A stretch of DNA of 64,000 nucleotides from Lathyrus oleraceus (lineage: Eukaryota > Streptophyta > Magnoliopsida > Fabales > Fabaceae), in assembly GCF_024323335.1 (NCBI RefSeq), contig NC_066583.1:358738377-358802376 (forward strand), written 5' to 3'. This document shows positions 1-10,099 of this stretch, in pieces. The position numbers and the translations under genes were made by a program. A model generated the notes under the pieces. The model had not been told where the DNA came from. It saw nothing but the letters and a program-made list of their open reading frames with translations, and did no database searches. How positions within the stretch are numbered: the first letter of the stretch is position 1; every line of letters starts with the position of its first letter.

Positions 1-194
1 ATTTTCATTCAATTTTTGCATTGTCAAAACATTTGTTTTTCCTTTGTTTTCACTTTTTGCTTTTCTTTATGAAATCAGTGATCACAAAAAACCATAAAAA
101 CAAAATAAAAGCTGCGAAAGCAACATTTCTCATCTGCATAATGATTTGCTTGTTTAAAATTATGAAGTTTTTCTTAACCAAAATCATTATGCAG
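1..194 (+). other. 3' part of the intron between protease and RT of element A
   Basis: A T-rich stretch ends in TTATGCAG directly before the RT-containing exon. Element D has the same acceptor with the same flanks (antisense, last intron base 51449), so the site is conserved between families. Ogre elements are known to carry an intron here, spliced in only part of the transcripts, which sets the ratio of gag-pro to pol. The donor lies outside the window. Confidence 0.75.
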
Positions 195-195
195 G

Positions 196-3100
196 TTGAT
201 ACTAAAACCCATTGAACATAATGATCCAACGCCATCTCCCAATTTTGAATTCCCTGTATTTGAGGCAGAGGAAGATGACGTTGAAGAGATTCCTGATGAG
301 ATCACCCGTCTCCTTGAGCACGAAGAGAAGATCATTCAGCCGCATCTCGAAGACTTGGAAACAGTCAACTTGGGATCTGAAGATTGTGAGCGCCTGGTGA
401 AGATTGGGGCACTTCTTGAAGGGTCTGTTAAGGAAGATTTGATCAGCTTGCTACGAGAATATTCAGATATCTTTGCTTGGTCCTATGAAGACATGCCGGG
501 TTTAGATACAGATATTGTGCAACATTTCCTGCCTTTGAAGCCTGAGTGCGTGCCTGTGAAGCAGAAGCTCAGAAGAACTCATCCAGATATGGCAGTGAAG
601 ATCAAAGAGGAAGTTCAGAAGCAAATTGATGCGGGGTTTCTGGTGACTTCGACATATCCTCTATGGGTGGCCAATATTGTGCCTGTTCCTAAGAAGGACG
701 GAAAAGTCCGTATGTGCGTTGATTACAGAGATTTGAATAAAGCTAGCCCAAAAGATGATTTTCCTCTACCACACATTGACATGTTGGTAGACAATACAGC
801 TAAATTCAAAGTCTTTTCCTTTATGGACGGATTTTCCGGATATAATCAAATCAAGATGGCACCAGAGGATATGGAGAAGACAACATTCATCACACCTTGG
901 GGAACATTCTGTTATCGAGTGATGCCCTTCGGTTTGAAGAACGCCGGAGCCACGTATCAACGAGCTATGACTACCTTGTTTCATGACATGATGCACAAGG
1001 AGATAGAAGTCTATGTTGATGATATGATTGCTAAGTCCCGAACGGAAGTTGAGCATATTGAGCATTTGTTGAAGCTTTTCCAGCGTTTGAGGAAATTCCA
1101 ACTTCGTCTGAATCCAAACAAATGCACTTTTGGAGTCCGTTCCGGAAAGTTGTTGGGTTTTGTGGTAAGTGAAAGAGGTATTGAGGTTGATCCTGCAAAG
1201 GTCAAAGCAATACAAGAGATGCCCGCACCCAAAACTGAGAAGCAAGTCCGAGGTTTTCTTGGCCGCTTGAACTACATTTCCAGATTTATATCCCACATGA
1301 CTGCCACATGTGCGCCGATATTCAAGCTCCTCCGGAAAGATCAGTCTCATGATTGGACCGAGGATTGCCAGAAAGCTTTCGACAGTATCAAAGATTATCT
1401 GTCCGAACCTCCGATTTTGTCTCCGCCTGTAGAAGGAAGACCTCTGATTATGTACTTAACAGTTCTTGAAGACTCGATGGGTTGTGTACTCGGTCAACAA
1501 GATGAATCAGGGAAGAAAGAGTTTGCTATCTACTACCTCAGTAAGAAGTTTACTGATTGTGAGTCTCGGTACTCTATGCTTGAGAAGACGTGCTGTGCTT
1601 TAGCTTGGGCAGCTAAGCGTTTGCGCCAGTACATGATAAATCATACAACTTGGTTGATATCCAGAATGGATCCAATTAAGTATATCTTCGAGAAGCCTGC
1701 TTTAACTGGGAGGATTGCCCGTTGGCAGATGTTGTTGTCTGAGTATGATATTGAGTATCGAGCTCAGAAAGCTATCAAAGGTAGTATCTTGGCTGACCAC
1801 TTAGCGCACCAGCCAATTGAAGATCATCAGTCTGTTCAGTATGACTTCCCTGACGAGGAAATTCTGTATTTGAAGATGAAAGATTGCGATGAGCCTACAC
1901 TTGATGAAGGTCCAGAACCTGGTTCCAGATGGACGATGGTGTTTGATGGCGCTGTTAATCAATATGGAAATGGAATTGGGGCAGTAATTGTTAATCCCCA
2001 GGGATCGCACATTCCGTTTACAGCAAGGCTAACTTTCAAATGCACGAATAATATGGCGGAGTATGAAGCCTGTATTATGGGACTTGAAGAATGCATTGAC
2101 TTGAGAATCAAGTATCTTGATGTCTATGGTGATTCAGCTTTGGTTGTCAATCAGATCAAAGGTGAATGGGAGACAAATCAACCAGGTCTCATCCCATACA
2201 GAGATTATGCAAGGAGAATTTCAACTTTCTTCACAGAAGTTGAATTTTATCATATTCCTCGAGAGGATAATCGGATGGCAGATGCCCTTGCTACGCTTGC
2301 TTCCATGATTGTTGTCAGATGGTGGAATGATGTTCCCAACATTACTGTGATGCGCTTGGACAGACCCGCTCACATATTTGCAATTGAAGACGTGAAAGAT
2401 GACAAGCCTTGGTATTTTGATATCAAGAATTTCCTCCAGAACCAGGTCTACCCGCCTGGGGCATCTGTGAAAGATAGGAAAACTTTGAGAAGGTTGTCAG
2501 GCAGTTTCTACCTCAGTGGTGAAGTGCTGTACAAGAGAAATTTTGATATGGTTTTGCTCAGATGCGTGGATAGACACGAAGCAAACCTATTGATGACTGA
2601 GGTCCATGAAGGTTCATTTGGTACTCATTCCAATGGACATGCCATGGCTAAGAAAATGTTGAGAGCAGGCTACTATTGGCTGACAATGGAGTCTGACTGT
2701 TGCAAGTATGTGAAGAAATGTCACAAGTGTCAAATTTATGCGGATAAGATTCATATTCCTCCGACACTCCTGAATGTGATTTCATCACCATGGCCTTTCT
2801 CTATGTGGGGAATCGACATGATCGGCATGATTGAGCCGAAAGCGTCCAACGGACATCGGTTTATTCTCGTAGCAATTGATTACTTCACCAAATGGGTTGA
2901 AGCCGCTTCGTACGCGAATGTAACCAGACAGGTGGTTGTGAAGTTTATCAAGAACCAGCTGATTTGCCGTTATGGTGTGCCAGAGAGGATCATTACTGAT
3001 AATGGATCCAATCTGAATAACAAGATGATGGATGAGTTGTGCGCTGAATTTAAGATTGCACACCATAATTCCTCTCCTTACAGACCTAAGATGAATGGGG

Positions 3101-3657
3101 CTGTTGAAGCTGCTAACAAGAATATCAAGAGAATTATCCAGAAGATGACTGTCACGTACAAAGATTGGCATGAGATGCTGCCATTTGCTTTGCATGGATA
3201 TCGTACGTCTGTACGCACTTCAACAGGGGCAACCCCTTTCTCTCTTGTTTATGGCATGGAAGCCGTTCTCCCAGTAGAGGTGGAGATCCCATCAATGCGA
3301 GTCTTGATGGAAGCCAAGTTGACTGATGCTGAATGGATTCAGAGTCGTTATGACCAGTTGAATTTGATCGAAGAGAAGCGATTAACTGCCATGTGCCATG
3401 GTCAGTTGTATCAGCAAAGAATGAAGAAAGCATTCGACAAAAAGGTCAAGCCTCGTGTGTTCCGAGAAGGTGACCTTGTGCTCAAGAAAGTTTTGTCTTT
3501 CGCGCCCGATTCCAGGGGCAAGTGGACTCCAAACTACGAGGGTCCATATGTTGTTAAGAGAGCCTTTTCAGGCGGAGCTTTGATGCTTACAACAATGGAT
3601 GGGGAGGATTTCACTCGTCCTGTGAATTCAGATGCAGTTAAGAGATACTTTGCCTAA
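196..3657 (+). CDS. Element A pol: reverse transcriptase, RNase H, archaeal-type RNase H, integrase
   Basis: An uninterrupted frame of 1153 codons begins at the conserved splice acceptor; the first codon is TTG, so it is probably read as part of a spliced gag-pro-pol or by another route rather than from its own ATG. RT: CVDYRDLNK and the catalytic YVDD near residues 273-276. Next comes a Ty3-type RNase H whose first acidic residue is lost (LTVLEDS), as is usual in Tat. The second, archaeal-type RNase H keeps its acidic set: FDGA near 584, AEYEA, GDSALV and ADALA. Integrase: an HHCC zinc finger near 805-845, a D-D-35-E core (IDMIG about 874, TDNGS about 935, GAVEAAN about 971) and a GPY/F-like segment (NYEGPYVV) near the end. 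No nonsense codon or missing catalytic residue was seen, in contrast to all other elements here, so A could supply RT and integrase in trans. Confidence 0.93.
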   Translation: MILKPIEHNDPTPSPNFEFPVFEAEEDDVEEIPDEITRLLEHEEKIIQPHLEDLETVNLGSEDCERLVKIGALLEGSVKEDLISLLREYSDIFAWSYEDMPGLDTDIVQHFLPLKPECVPVKQKLRRTHPDMAVKIKEEVQKQIDAGFLVTSTYPLWVANIVPVPKKDGKVRMCVDYRDLNKASPKDDFPLPHIDMLVDNTAKFKVFSFMDGFSGYNQIKMAPEDMEKTTFITPWGTFCYRVMPFGLKNAGATYQRAMTTLFHDMMHKEIEVYVDDMIAKSRTEVEHIEHLLKLFQRLRKFQLRLNPNKCTFGVRSGKLLGFVVSERGIEVDPAKVKAIQEMPAPKTEKQVRGFLGRLNYISRFISHMTATCAPIFKLLRKDQSHDWTEDCQKAFDSIKDYLSEPPILSPPVEGRPLIMYLTVLEDSMGCVLGQQDESGKKEFAIYYLSKKFTDCESRYSMLEKTCCALAWAAKRLRQYMINHTTWLISRMDPIKYIFEKPALTGRIARWQMLLSEYDIEYRAQKAIKGSILADHLAHQPIEDHQSVQYDFPDEEILYLKMKDCDEPTLDEGPEPGSRWTMVFDGAVNQYGNGIGAVIVNPQGSHIPFTARLTFKCTNNMAEYEACIMGLEECIDLRIKYLDVYGDSALVVNQIKGEWETNQPGLIPYRDYARRISTFFTEVEFYHIPREDNRMADALATLASMIVVRWWNDVPNITVMRLDRPAHIFAIEDVKDDKPWYFDIKNFLQNQVYPPGASVKDRKTLRRLSGSFYLSGEVLYKRNFDMVLLRCVDRHEANLLMTEVHEGSFGTHSNGHAMAKKMLRAGYYWLTMESDCCKYVKKCHKCQIYADKIHIPPTLLNVISSPWPFSMWGIDMIGMIEPKASNGHRFILVAIDYFTKWVEAASYANVTRQVVVKFIKNQLICRYGVPERIITDNGSNLNNKMMDELCAEFKIAHHNSSPYRPKMNGAVEAANKNIKRIIQKMTVTYKDWHEMLPFALHGYRTSVRTSTGATPFSLVYGMEAVLPVEVEIPSMRVLMEAKLTDAEWIQSRYDQLNLIEEKRLTAMCHGQLYQQRMKKAFDKKVKPRVFREGDLVLKKVLSFAPDSRGKWTPNYEGPYVVKRAFSGGALMLTTMDGEDFTRPVNSDAVKRYFA

Positions 3658-3708
3658 AAAAAAAAAGTATATGCAAATGAAAAAAGAATGAAAAAACAGA
3701 ATAGCTCG

Positions 3709-3865
3709 CTAAGTTGAAAACCCGAAAGGGCGGCTTAGGCAAAAATGAGCGTCTCGGTGGAGAACCCGCAAGGGTAATCCAGGCAAAAATTAGAGACTTT
3801 AAAAAAAAAAAAAAAAATATATTTGCATCCCGCTAGATTGAGTACCTCACTCTGGGGCAATCTAG
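3709..3865 (+). other. Stem-loop array HP1 after the pol stop, element A (three units)
   Basis: Unit 1: CTAAG 3709-3713 pairs with CTTAG 3734-3738 around CCC-GAAA-GGG. Unit 2: TGGA 3758-3761 pairs with TCCA 3778-3781 around ACCC-GCAA-GGGT. Unit 3: CTAGATT 3833-3839 pairs with AATCTAG 3859-3865 around CCTC-actct-GGGG. Each 3' arm is followed directly by (G)GCAAAAA. GAAA and GCAA are GNRA tetraloops. Stem sequences differ between units while pairing is kept. The same array, also just after the pol stop, is in C and D. A function in the RNA is inferred. Confidence 0.7.
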
Positions 3866-4381
3866 GCAAAAATTAGGGATTTGGCAAGTAACTGCATCCT
3901 GACAAGACTTTCTGTTCATCAGTCGTCATTTCGTCAGAAGATTCTCGATTCGTCGTCAACTGAAGCTTCGGATACATCGAGATTCAAATTGGCAGAGAAA
4001 GGATCATTATGTTCAATGTAGCCCTCTTCCAATATATATCACTGATTTCAAATTTGTACAGATCTATGGAGTCTTGCCATTTGCAGACTACCATTCCATC
4101 AAATCAATTTGAGCTTTTTATCCAATTATTTGCACTCGTATTTGTTTCAATTCAACAAATGTTTTGCATGTTTTAAATTGATAAAATGTCATTGTTTTAA
4201 ACAAATCAAATTTTTCAAAATTTTTTGTTTTAAACAAAGTGAACATTCACAAGATTGAAAGGATACTCAAGAATATCTCAGTGCTCTCCCGAGGGTGGCA
4301 TGATTTCCAACAGGTAAGACATGTGGTTCATATTCCTGGTTTGGTTGTATCTTCTTTCTCCAGATCTTTGTTGAGGTTGTT

Positions 4382-5279
4382 CCTCAGACAGAGTTGTTGT
4401 TGGGGTTGTTCCCCAGTACGGTCGCAAATGATTTGTTGTTGAAGACTTCGTTCTCTCCAGCAGCAGTTTTCCCCTAGCATGGGTGTTTTCTTGAGAAGTT
4501 TCGGCGGTTGATGGTCTGTCATCCTGGTGCCCCGTCACTTTCTCCAGTGGGTCATATCCCCCGGACTTTATTTGTCTCCTTAGCGCAGTCATGAGTAACT
4601 GATTGATTGGTACTCCCCTCGGAGTCGCGAGTAGAGCTGTTATTAATATCCCCACCAGGGTTGCGAGTGGAGTTGTTACTGCTTTTCCCCCATGCAGTGT
4701 GCCAGCGGAGCTGTCTGTTTCCTCAGCACATTTGTTTTTCTTTTGAAGACTCGGTAAGTCAGTGGTTTGATACCCGGTACTTTACCCTTCCCCCGGCGAA
4801 GTCGTCTGTGGAATTGTTGCTATCTCTCCATCAGAGTTTATTCTCTTCAGCAGAGCAGGATTTATTTTCCTACTCGTTGTTTGTTTGGGTTGACATCCCA
4901 GTTTTGCAACCATCTTTTCCTCAGCATTAGTCTGCAGAATGTTTGTTGTGGCAGTTTCGCCTGTTGAATACTCTTTCAATCTCCGGTATGGTCGGATGAT
5001 GGCTTTGGCCTCCAGTGAACGGATTTATTTCCCGACTGTTTGTGATCCCCAGTAGAGTGGCTTATATTGCAGAATCTACTTGCTGTGATCAGATTTGCTG
5101 TGTATTCTCCCCAAGTGGAGTGGTTCGTTGCAGAATCTGCTTGTTTGATCTGTCCTCCCTCAGTGGTTTGTTCCCAAGAGAGTAGCCGACAGTTTTCCCC
5201 AGTAGAGTTGCTTATGCAGTTACACTCTATTTGGATGATATCATTCTCCCTCAGTGGGTTTTTTCCCCAGTGGAGTTGT
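4382..5279 (+). repeat. Primer-tRNA-like motif cluster in the A 3'UTR
   Basis: Repeated motifs resemble TCCCCAGCAGAGTTGC, the reverse complement of the primer-binding site as seen in D. The best copy, 5196-5211, matches 15 of 16; 5046-5061 and 4649-4664 match 14; 4411-4426 and 5264-5279 match 13. Spacing is irregular. In the transcript these segments could pair with the element's own primer site. Confidence 0.55.
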
Positions 5280-6159
5280 GTGGATTTGCTTCTATAGCAG
5301 TTCGTGCTTATGCATCTTTTGTCTCTCAGTTGACACTGGGATCTCCTGCAGATATACTTTGGGACTTCTCTTGTTCCCCTACAGATTTGTCTTGGTGGCT
5401 GTTTTGCCCGTTGTGACTTTCTGTACCCTGATTGGGTTGTTTCCTGATATCTATGATTCTCTGCTTCTTCAGCAGTACTTGCAGATCTTTGCTTTACAGC
5501 ATGTGGATCTCCGCAGATTGACTCTCCAGTTGGTTTATTCCCCTGGAAGTATAATACCGGACGTTTGTTCCCGAACCTGTTTGTGTTAGAATTGTCTGTT
5601 TTGTCAGCATTCATCAAAACATAAATCACGCATATTCATGCATATTCATAAACATTCAGATATTCATGTTGCATTTTCTTGCCATATATCTTTTGTTTGT
5701 CGTGTCTCCTGCTTTGGTGATATAGATCTCGTTACAGATCTCCCCAAGCAGATGTCGGGTGTTTAAAATCTCTCCATATAGCGTCAACCCCATAAGCAGA
5801 AAATGTTGTCTTTCCTTCTGCAGTTCCCCACTGAGATATGTCCTCGTGGATGACGGTTTCTTCCGTTTCCTCCCAACATGTATATTGGGATGGATTTTCC
5901 TATATGAGTTATATCCTCATTAGGACGGGTCTTTATTCAGTCCGTCTCTTCGGATCATTCCCGAATCGACTATTTGTCAAATATCTTGTTCTTCCTTGTG
6001 GGTTGTTCCCCAGCGGAATGTTTTTGGGCCTCTACCCAGTAACCGGTAGTTGTAAGTCCTATCTTTCCTGGCTTTCTTAACAGAATTTGTGGTTATACAC
6101 CTTTTATTCTCCAGCCAGAGTTTTTGGTTTTCTACCCATATCCCGGTATTTGTAAATCC

Positions 6160-6161
<2 letters not shown>

Positions 6162-6200
<39 letters not shown>
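6162..6200 (+). repeat. T39 homopolymer tract
   Basis: 39 consecutive T inside the A 3'UTR. No short-element head or target duplication was recognised next to it, so slippage growth of a T-rich site is the simplest reading. The exact length may be a sequencing estimate. Confidence 0.9.
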
Positions 6201-6679
6201 CTGCTTTTCAGCAGTTTGTGGTTTGTTATAAACCCTATTTTGGTTTCCCGTGCGGATTTGTGATTTGTTCTATCCCCACGCGGAGTTTTTGGTCTTCTAC
6301 CCCGTATTCGGTAGATGTAAACCCTAATTTTGCGGTTATCTTCATTCAATATTTTTGATGTTGATTTTCCTTTGCTTGGATAAGTTGCTCAGATCAGCAC
6401 TTATATCCCTAGCAAGTCTTTTGTGGATAATTGCCGTATGCTAGCAATTTTATCCCCAGTGGGTCTTTTCACCGTATGCTAGTGATTTGTTCCCCGGATC
6501 ATTGGTTGTTTACCAGTGCATCCCCAGCTAGTCTCTGTCGATAATTGCCGGATGCTTGCAATTTATCCTCAGCAGTTCGCCTTTCATTTACCCTTTTGTT
6601 GGTAATGTCTGTTGCTCTTTTGATTGGTTATCATTATATACCTAGTTTGGTATCCCGATGCCTTTCTGTTCGGTTGATT

Positions 6680-7830
6680 TATCCTTTATTAACCCAGTAA
6701 CCGGTTTTGGATAATCTTCCTTGCGAGTATATTATTCACGGTCTGCCGGTAATGAATAGTATATCTCATGCACTCTTCAGTCGAAGCCTTTTGCGTTTCC
6801 CCGGTCGAGTAAGATTCGTTATTTCCCTTTGTGGAGTCGAATATTTCTTGTTGTTGGATAATTGCCGGATGCTTGCAATTTATCCCTTTGAGTTGTCTTT
6901 CGTTTACCCGTATGCTTGGTATCGATTGTCTCTCTTTTTGGTTAGTCACCTATTATATACCCAGTAACCGGTATCTCTGGTGTCTTTTCCTTTCGAGTAT
7001 ATTATTCACGGTCTGCCGGTAATGAATAATATATCTCATACGCTCTTTAGTTGGAATCCTTTGTTGATTTTCCCCAACTGAGCAAGATTCGTATTCTTTG
7101 TAGAATCGAATAGCCATCCTTTAACCAGTTTGTGTTTCGGATGATGAGTGTTTTGGAAGTGAAAACCAATTCACGTTTTCGGTAGATCACCTATTATATA
7201 CCCAGTAACCGGTATCTCTGGTGTTTCTTACCATGCGAGTTTATTATCTACGTTCTGACGGTAATAGATAATATATCTCATGCGAGTATTTTATCCACGG
7301 TCTGCCGGTAATGGATATTATATCTCATGCACTCTTTAGGTTTGTGTCCCCAGTTGAGTAAGATTCGTTTTCCCGTTGTGGATTCGAATGTCCATCCTGT
7401 AAGTCGATTTGCTTTTTCAAGCCCTCCTTTCGGATGATGAGTGTTTTGGAAGTGAAAACCAATTCACGTCTTCGGATTTTATCCTATAAACAACCCAGTA
7501 ACCGGTTCAGGATAATTTTCCTTTCGAGTATATTATTCACGGTCTGCCGGTAATGAATAATATGTCTCATCTGAGTATTCTATCCACGTTCTGACGGTAA
7601 TGGATATTATATCTCGTTCGCTCTTGAGTCAATCTTTTGATTGTTTTCCCCTCAGAGTAAGGTTCACTTTCCTTGTGGAATTGAATGTCCACCCTATAAA
7701 CAAGTCTGCTTTTCTAGCTCTCTTCAGGGTGATGAGTGTTTTGGAAGTGAAAACCAATTCACGTTTTAGTCGGTCACCTATTATATACCCAGTAACCGGT
7801 ATCCTTGGTGTTTCCCTCCTTTCTGCTCCC
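6680..7830 (+). repeat. Tandem 240-294 bp units with stem-loops HP2 and HP3, element A 3'UTR
   Basis: About four diverged units. HP3 (CAGTAACC loop) starts at 6691, 6957, 7198, 7492 and 7785. HP2 (inner CGG-TCTG-CCG or CGT-TCTG-ACG) occurs at 6728-6763, 6998-7033, 7241-7274, 7292-7317, 7529-7563 and 7581-7606. A third short hairpin, GTGAA-AACCAA-TTCAC, is invariant at 7159-7174 and repeats near 7456 and 7750. Units end with ATATCTCAT. HP2 and HP3 also occur in the D 3'UTR. Confidence 0.75.
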
Positions 7831-8379
7831 TATTATGACCTCGGTCCCCCTGTGGAGTCAGATTTTCCTGAGTTTGTTACCCGTATGCCTGGTAACATCT
7901 CATTTCTTTGTTGCTTCCCCAGTGGAACTTTTTGTTGCTTCTCCTCAGGAGTCAGCTTGTGTTTTTCTAATGGATTTATTTTCCATTTGGAATTCTTTTC
8001 CCCAGTGTGAGTCCTTCACTCCCCAGTGAGTTCTCCAGTCTGTTTTTCTGTTTTCTAATCAGAGTCGTGTTTTGTTCACGTTGTGTCAGTTTACCTTCCC
8101 CAGTTTAGAGTCGTGTATTGTTCACGCATTTCTTTTTCTTTTATTATCCCCATAGAGTCTTGTTAGAGTCTCTGTTCCTGGTGAGTGTATTACTCCGACG
8201 GATCGTCTTTTCTTCTGTGTGAATCCTATTCCCCACAGAATTTGTGTCTTTTGCATACATACATTTGCATCATGAGGTCTCTTAGGGACCAAAATTTGTC
8301 TCATTACTGTTATTTAAGTCCATTCTACCGCGTCGAGATGAAGATTTCTAAACTTCACTTCTCCGGCTAGAATGACCTT

Positions 8380-8392
8380 AAATAGGGGCATC
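8380..8392 (+). promoter_or_regulatory. Polypurine-like tract of element A
   Basis: AAATAGGGGCATC directly precedes the LTR start TGTAAG. Equivalent tracts stand before the LTRs of B (23909), C (61987) and D (46312, antisense), all containing AATAGGGGYA. Expected role: RNA primer for plus-strand DNA synthesis. Confidence 0.8.
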
Positions 8393-8970
8393 TGTAAGAC
8401 CCCAATTTTGGGCCCTAAGATCCCTCATGGCCCATATCATTCATATCATAACCTCAAGGATCATGGCATGCTTTTGTTTTCCTCTTAGTGGATAGATTGC
8501 CTTATGGGTTGATTTCTTGATCACCAAGCATACCTTGCATTTGTATATTCTTTGCTTTCATATGTTTATCATTCAAAAAGTACAAAAATATTGTCTGTTT
8601 AACCTTGTTGCTTGCAGTTGAAGCAATCATCAGAAATTAGGTCAAAGTCAGTCATTGATCAGTCAAAGCAATGGATGGTGGCCATTCTTGCAGAATTTGG
8701 GCACCATTGGTCAATAATCAAAGGTTCAAACAACTTGGGACATCATTTGAGGTCAAGTTCTCAAGGAATTAGGGTTTTGAAATCATCAGAAGAAGTTCAG
8801 TCACTCAAAACCCTAGAAAAGTCAACAGACAGTCAAACTTGGTCAACATTGGATTTAATCAGAGATTTGATGGATAGAATTGATCTGAAGGAGTTCATTC
8901 ATGCTTGTATAGACCTCGTCTATCATGTCAAACCTCATCATGGAAGAAAATCAAGACAAATCAGAAATTT

Positions 8971-9120
8971 TCCAGAAATAGAAAGTGGACCTGTAATTTC
9001 AACTGCCAAAAATGGAAACTTCTTGATCTTAAACTTACATCATGATACAAGCTCCAAATGAATTTTTGCCCAACATGAAAGTTGAAGATCTTGTTCTCCC
9101 ATTTTCAAAAAGTCCAAGAA
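8971..9120 (+). promoter_or_regulatory. Conserved U3 block, A LTR
   Basis: Contains GACCTGTAATTT, CCAAAAATGGAAA and CAACATGAAAGTTGAAGATC in that order, ending near AAAGTCCAAGA. The same order occurs in C (28778-28936) and antisense in D (45705-45852), though the surrounding LTR sequence is diverged. It lies about 600 bp upstream of the TATA candidate, as an enhancer-like module would. Confidence 0.6.
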
Positions 9121-9721
9121 CATCAAAATCCCATGTGTGGTTGTCAAGATATGATCAAATCATTTTCACCAATTTTTGAACTTCAACAAGCCATATCTCT
9201 CAAACCATAAGGCCAAATTTGGTGGGGTTTTTTCCTACAAACCACATTTTTCATCCTCTTTCCAAAAATATAAATTTCATGACCTAAAACCTTACCATTC
9301 AAAATGGCATTTTTGGACCTTTTGCATTTAAATTCAAAGTTTGACCAAACTTTGACTTTTTGAGTTTTTGATTTTTTCTTGATTTGGTCAATTGGGAAAT
9401 GTTCCATGTCATATTTGTGACGTGTTCCAATTCCAAAACCATGTCCATACCATCATTCCATCATCATTTTGAATCAAAATGCACATTTGGCAATATTGCA
9501 AATAGAGGTACAAAAAGAGTAAAAACAGTACAACATGCTGCAGCATTCCATATGTACAACCAAAGCAGCAGAAATGCAGTCTGTTTCCAGCCTGATTGCA
9601 GGCCCATTCGCAGCAAACACACCCTCCATTTTTTCCATTTGTTCCACAATTAGCAATTTGCAAAATGATCATTACACACAAAACCAGCTTATCATTTGAT
9701 TAAGTGGTATTAAACAGGTGA

Positions 9722-9729
9722 TATATAAT
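9722..9729 (+). promoter_or_regulatory. TATA-box candidate of the A LTR
   Basis: TATATAAT, 1.33 kb into the LTR, downstream of the conserved U3 block. C has TATATAAG 1.25 kb into its LTR at the equivalent place. No transcript data support it. Confidence 0.45.
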
Positions 9730-10099
9730 GTTTTTTCTGTCCAAACAAACCCTAGTTTTTAGCAGCCACCAACAGAAAAAACACATATTCTCTCATTTGC
9801 ATTTTGGCTCAAGTGAACTTTTCTGCCAAACCCTTGAAAACCCTCGAATAACCTTGATTCCTCCATCATCTAAACATCATTTGGGATTGTTTTTGCACAT
9901 CATTTCTCAACTGTAACCCGCTTTCAGGCTCTGCATCTTCAAAGCATCTCCAATGGCAACTTGAGATTTGAGGAGGTCCAAGCAAGTTTGAGCTGAGCAA
10001 GCTTCATCACCTTTCATTACCAAGCATAGGAGCCAGCTGTTTGCACTCATATCATCAAAAGCATCACTGTTTCACAACTTGCTTCAAAAACAAGTAAGT

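Larger units (their letters stand above)
3658..8379 (+). other. Element A 3'UTR
   Basis: 4.7 kb between the pol stop and the polypurine-like tract, with no conserved ORF. It holds, in order: a stem-loop array after the stop (3709-3865); a stretch homologous to the D 3'UTR (about 4020-4310); a region rich in TCCCCAGYRGAGT-like motifs (4380-5280, again near 7900-8030); a T39 tract; and a tandem region of stem-loops (6680-7830). Long, repeat-rich, fast-changing 3'UTRs are known from Ogre elements, where they can seed satellite DNA. Confidence 0.85.

Noticed and set aside
6162..6200. Poly-T as the tail of an inserted antisense SINE or processed gene
   Set aside because: No RNA polymerase III boxes, gene-like sequence or target duplication was recognised on either side.
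6104..6349. ORF with a poly-lysine run on the minus strand
   Set aside because: It is the T39 tract read backwards, with no other coding signal.
8612..9061. 149-codon ORF in the A LTR
   Set aside because: It overlaps the conserved U3 block; the homologous C and D segments do not keep the frame.
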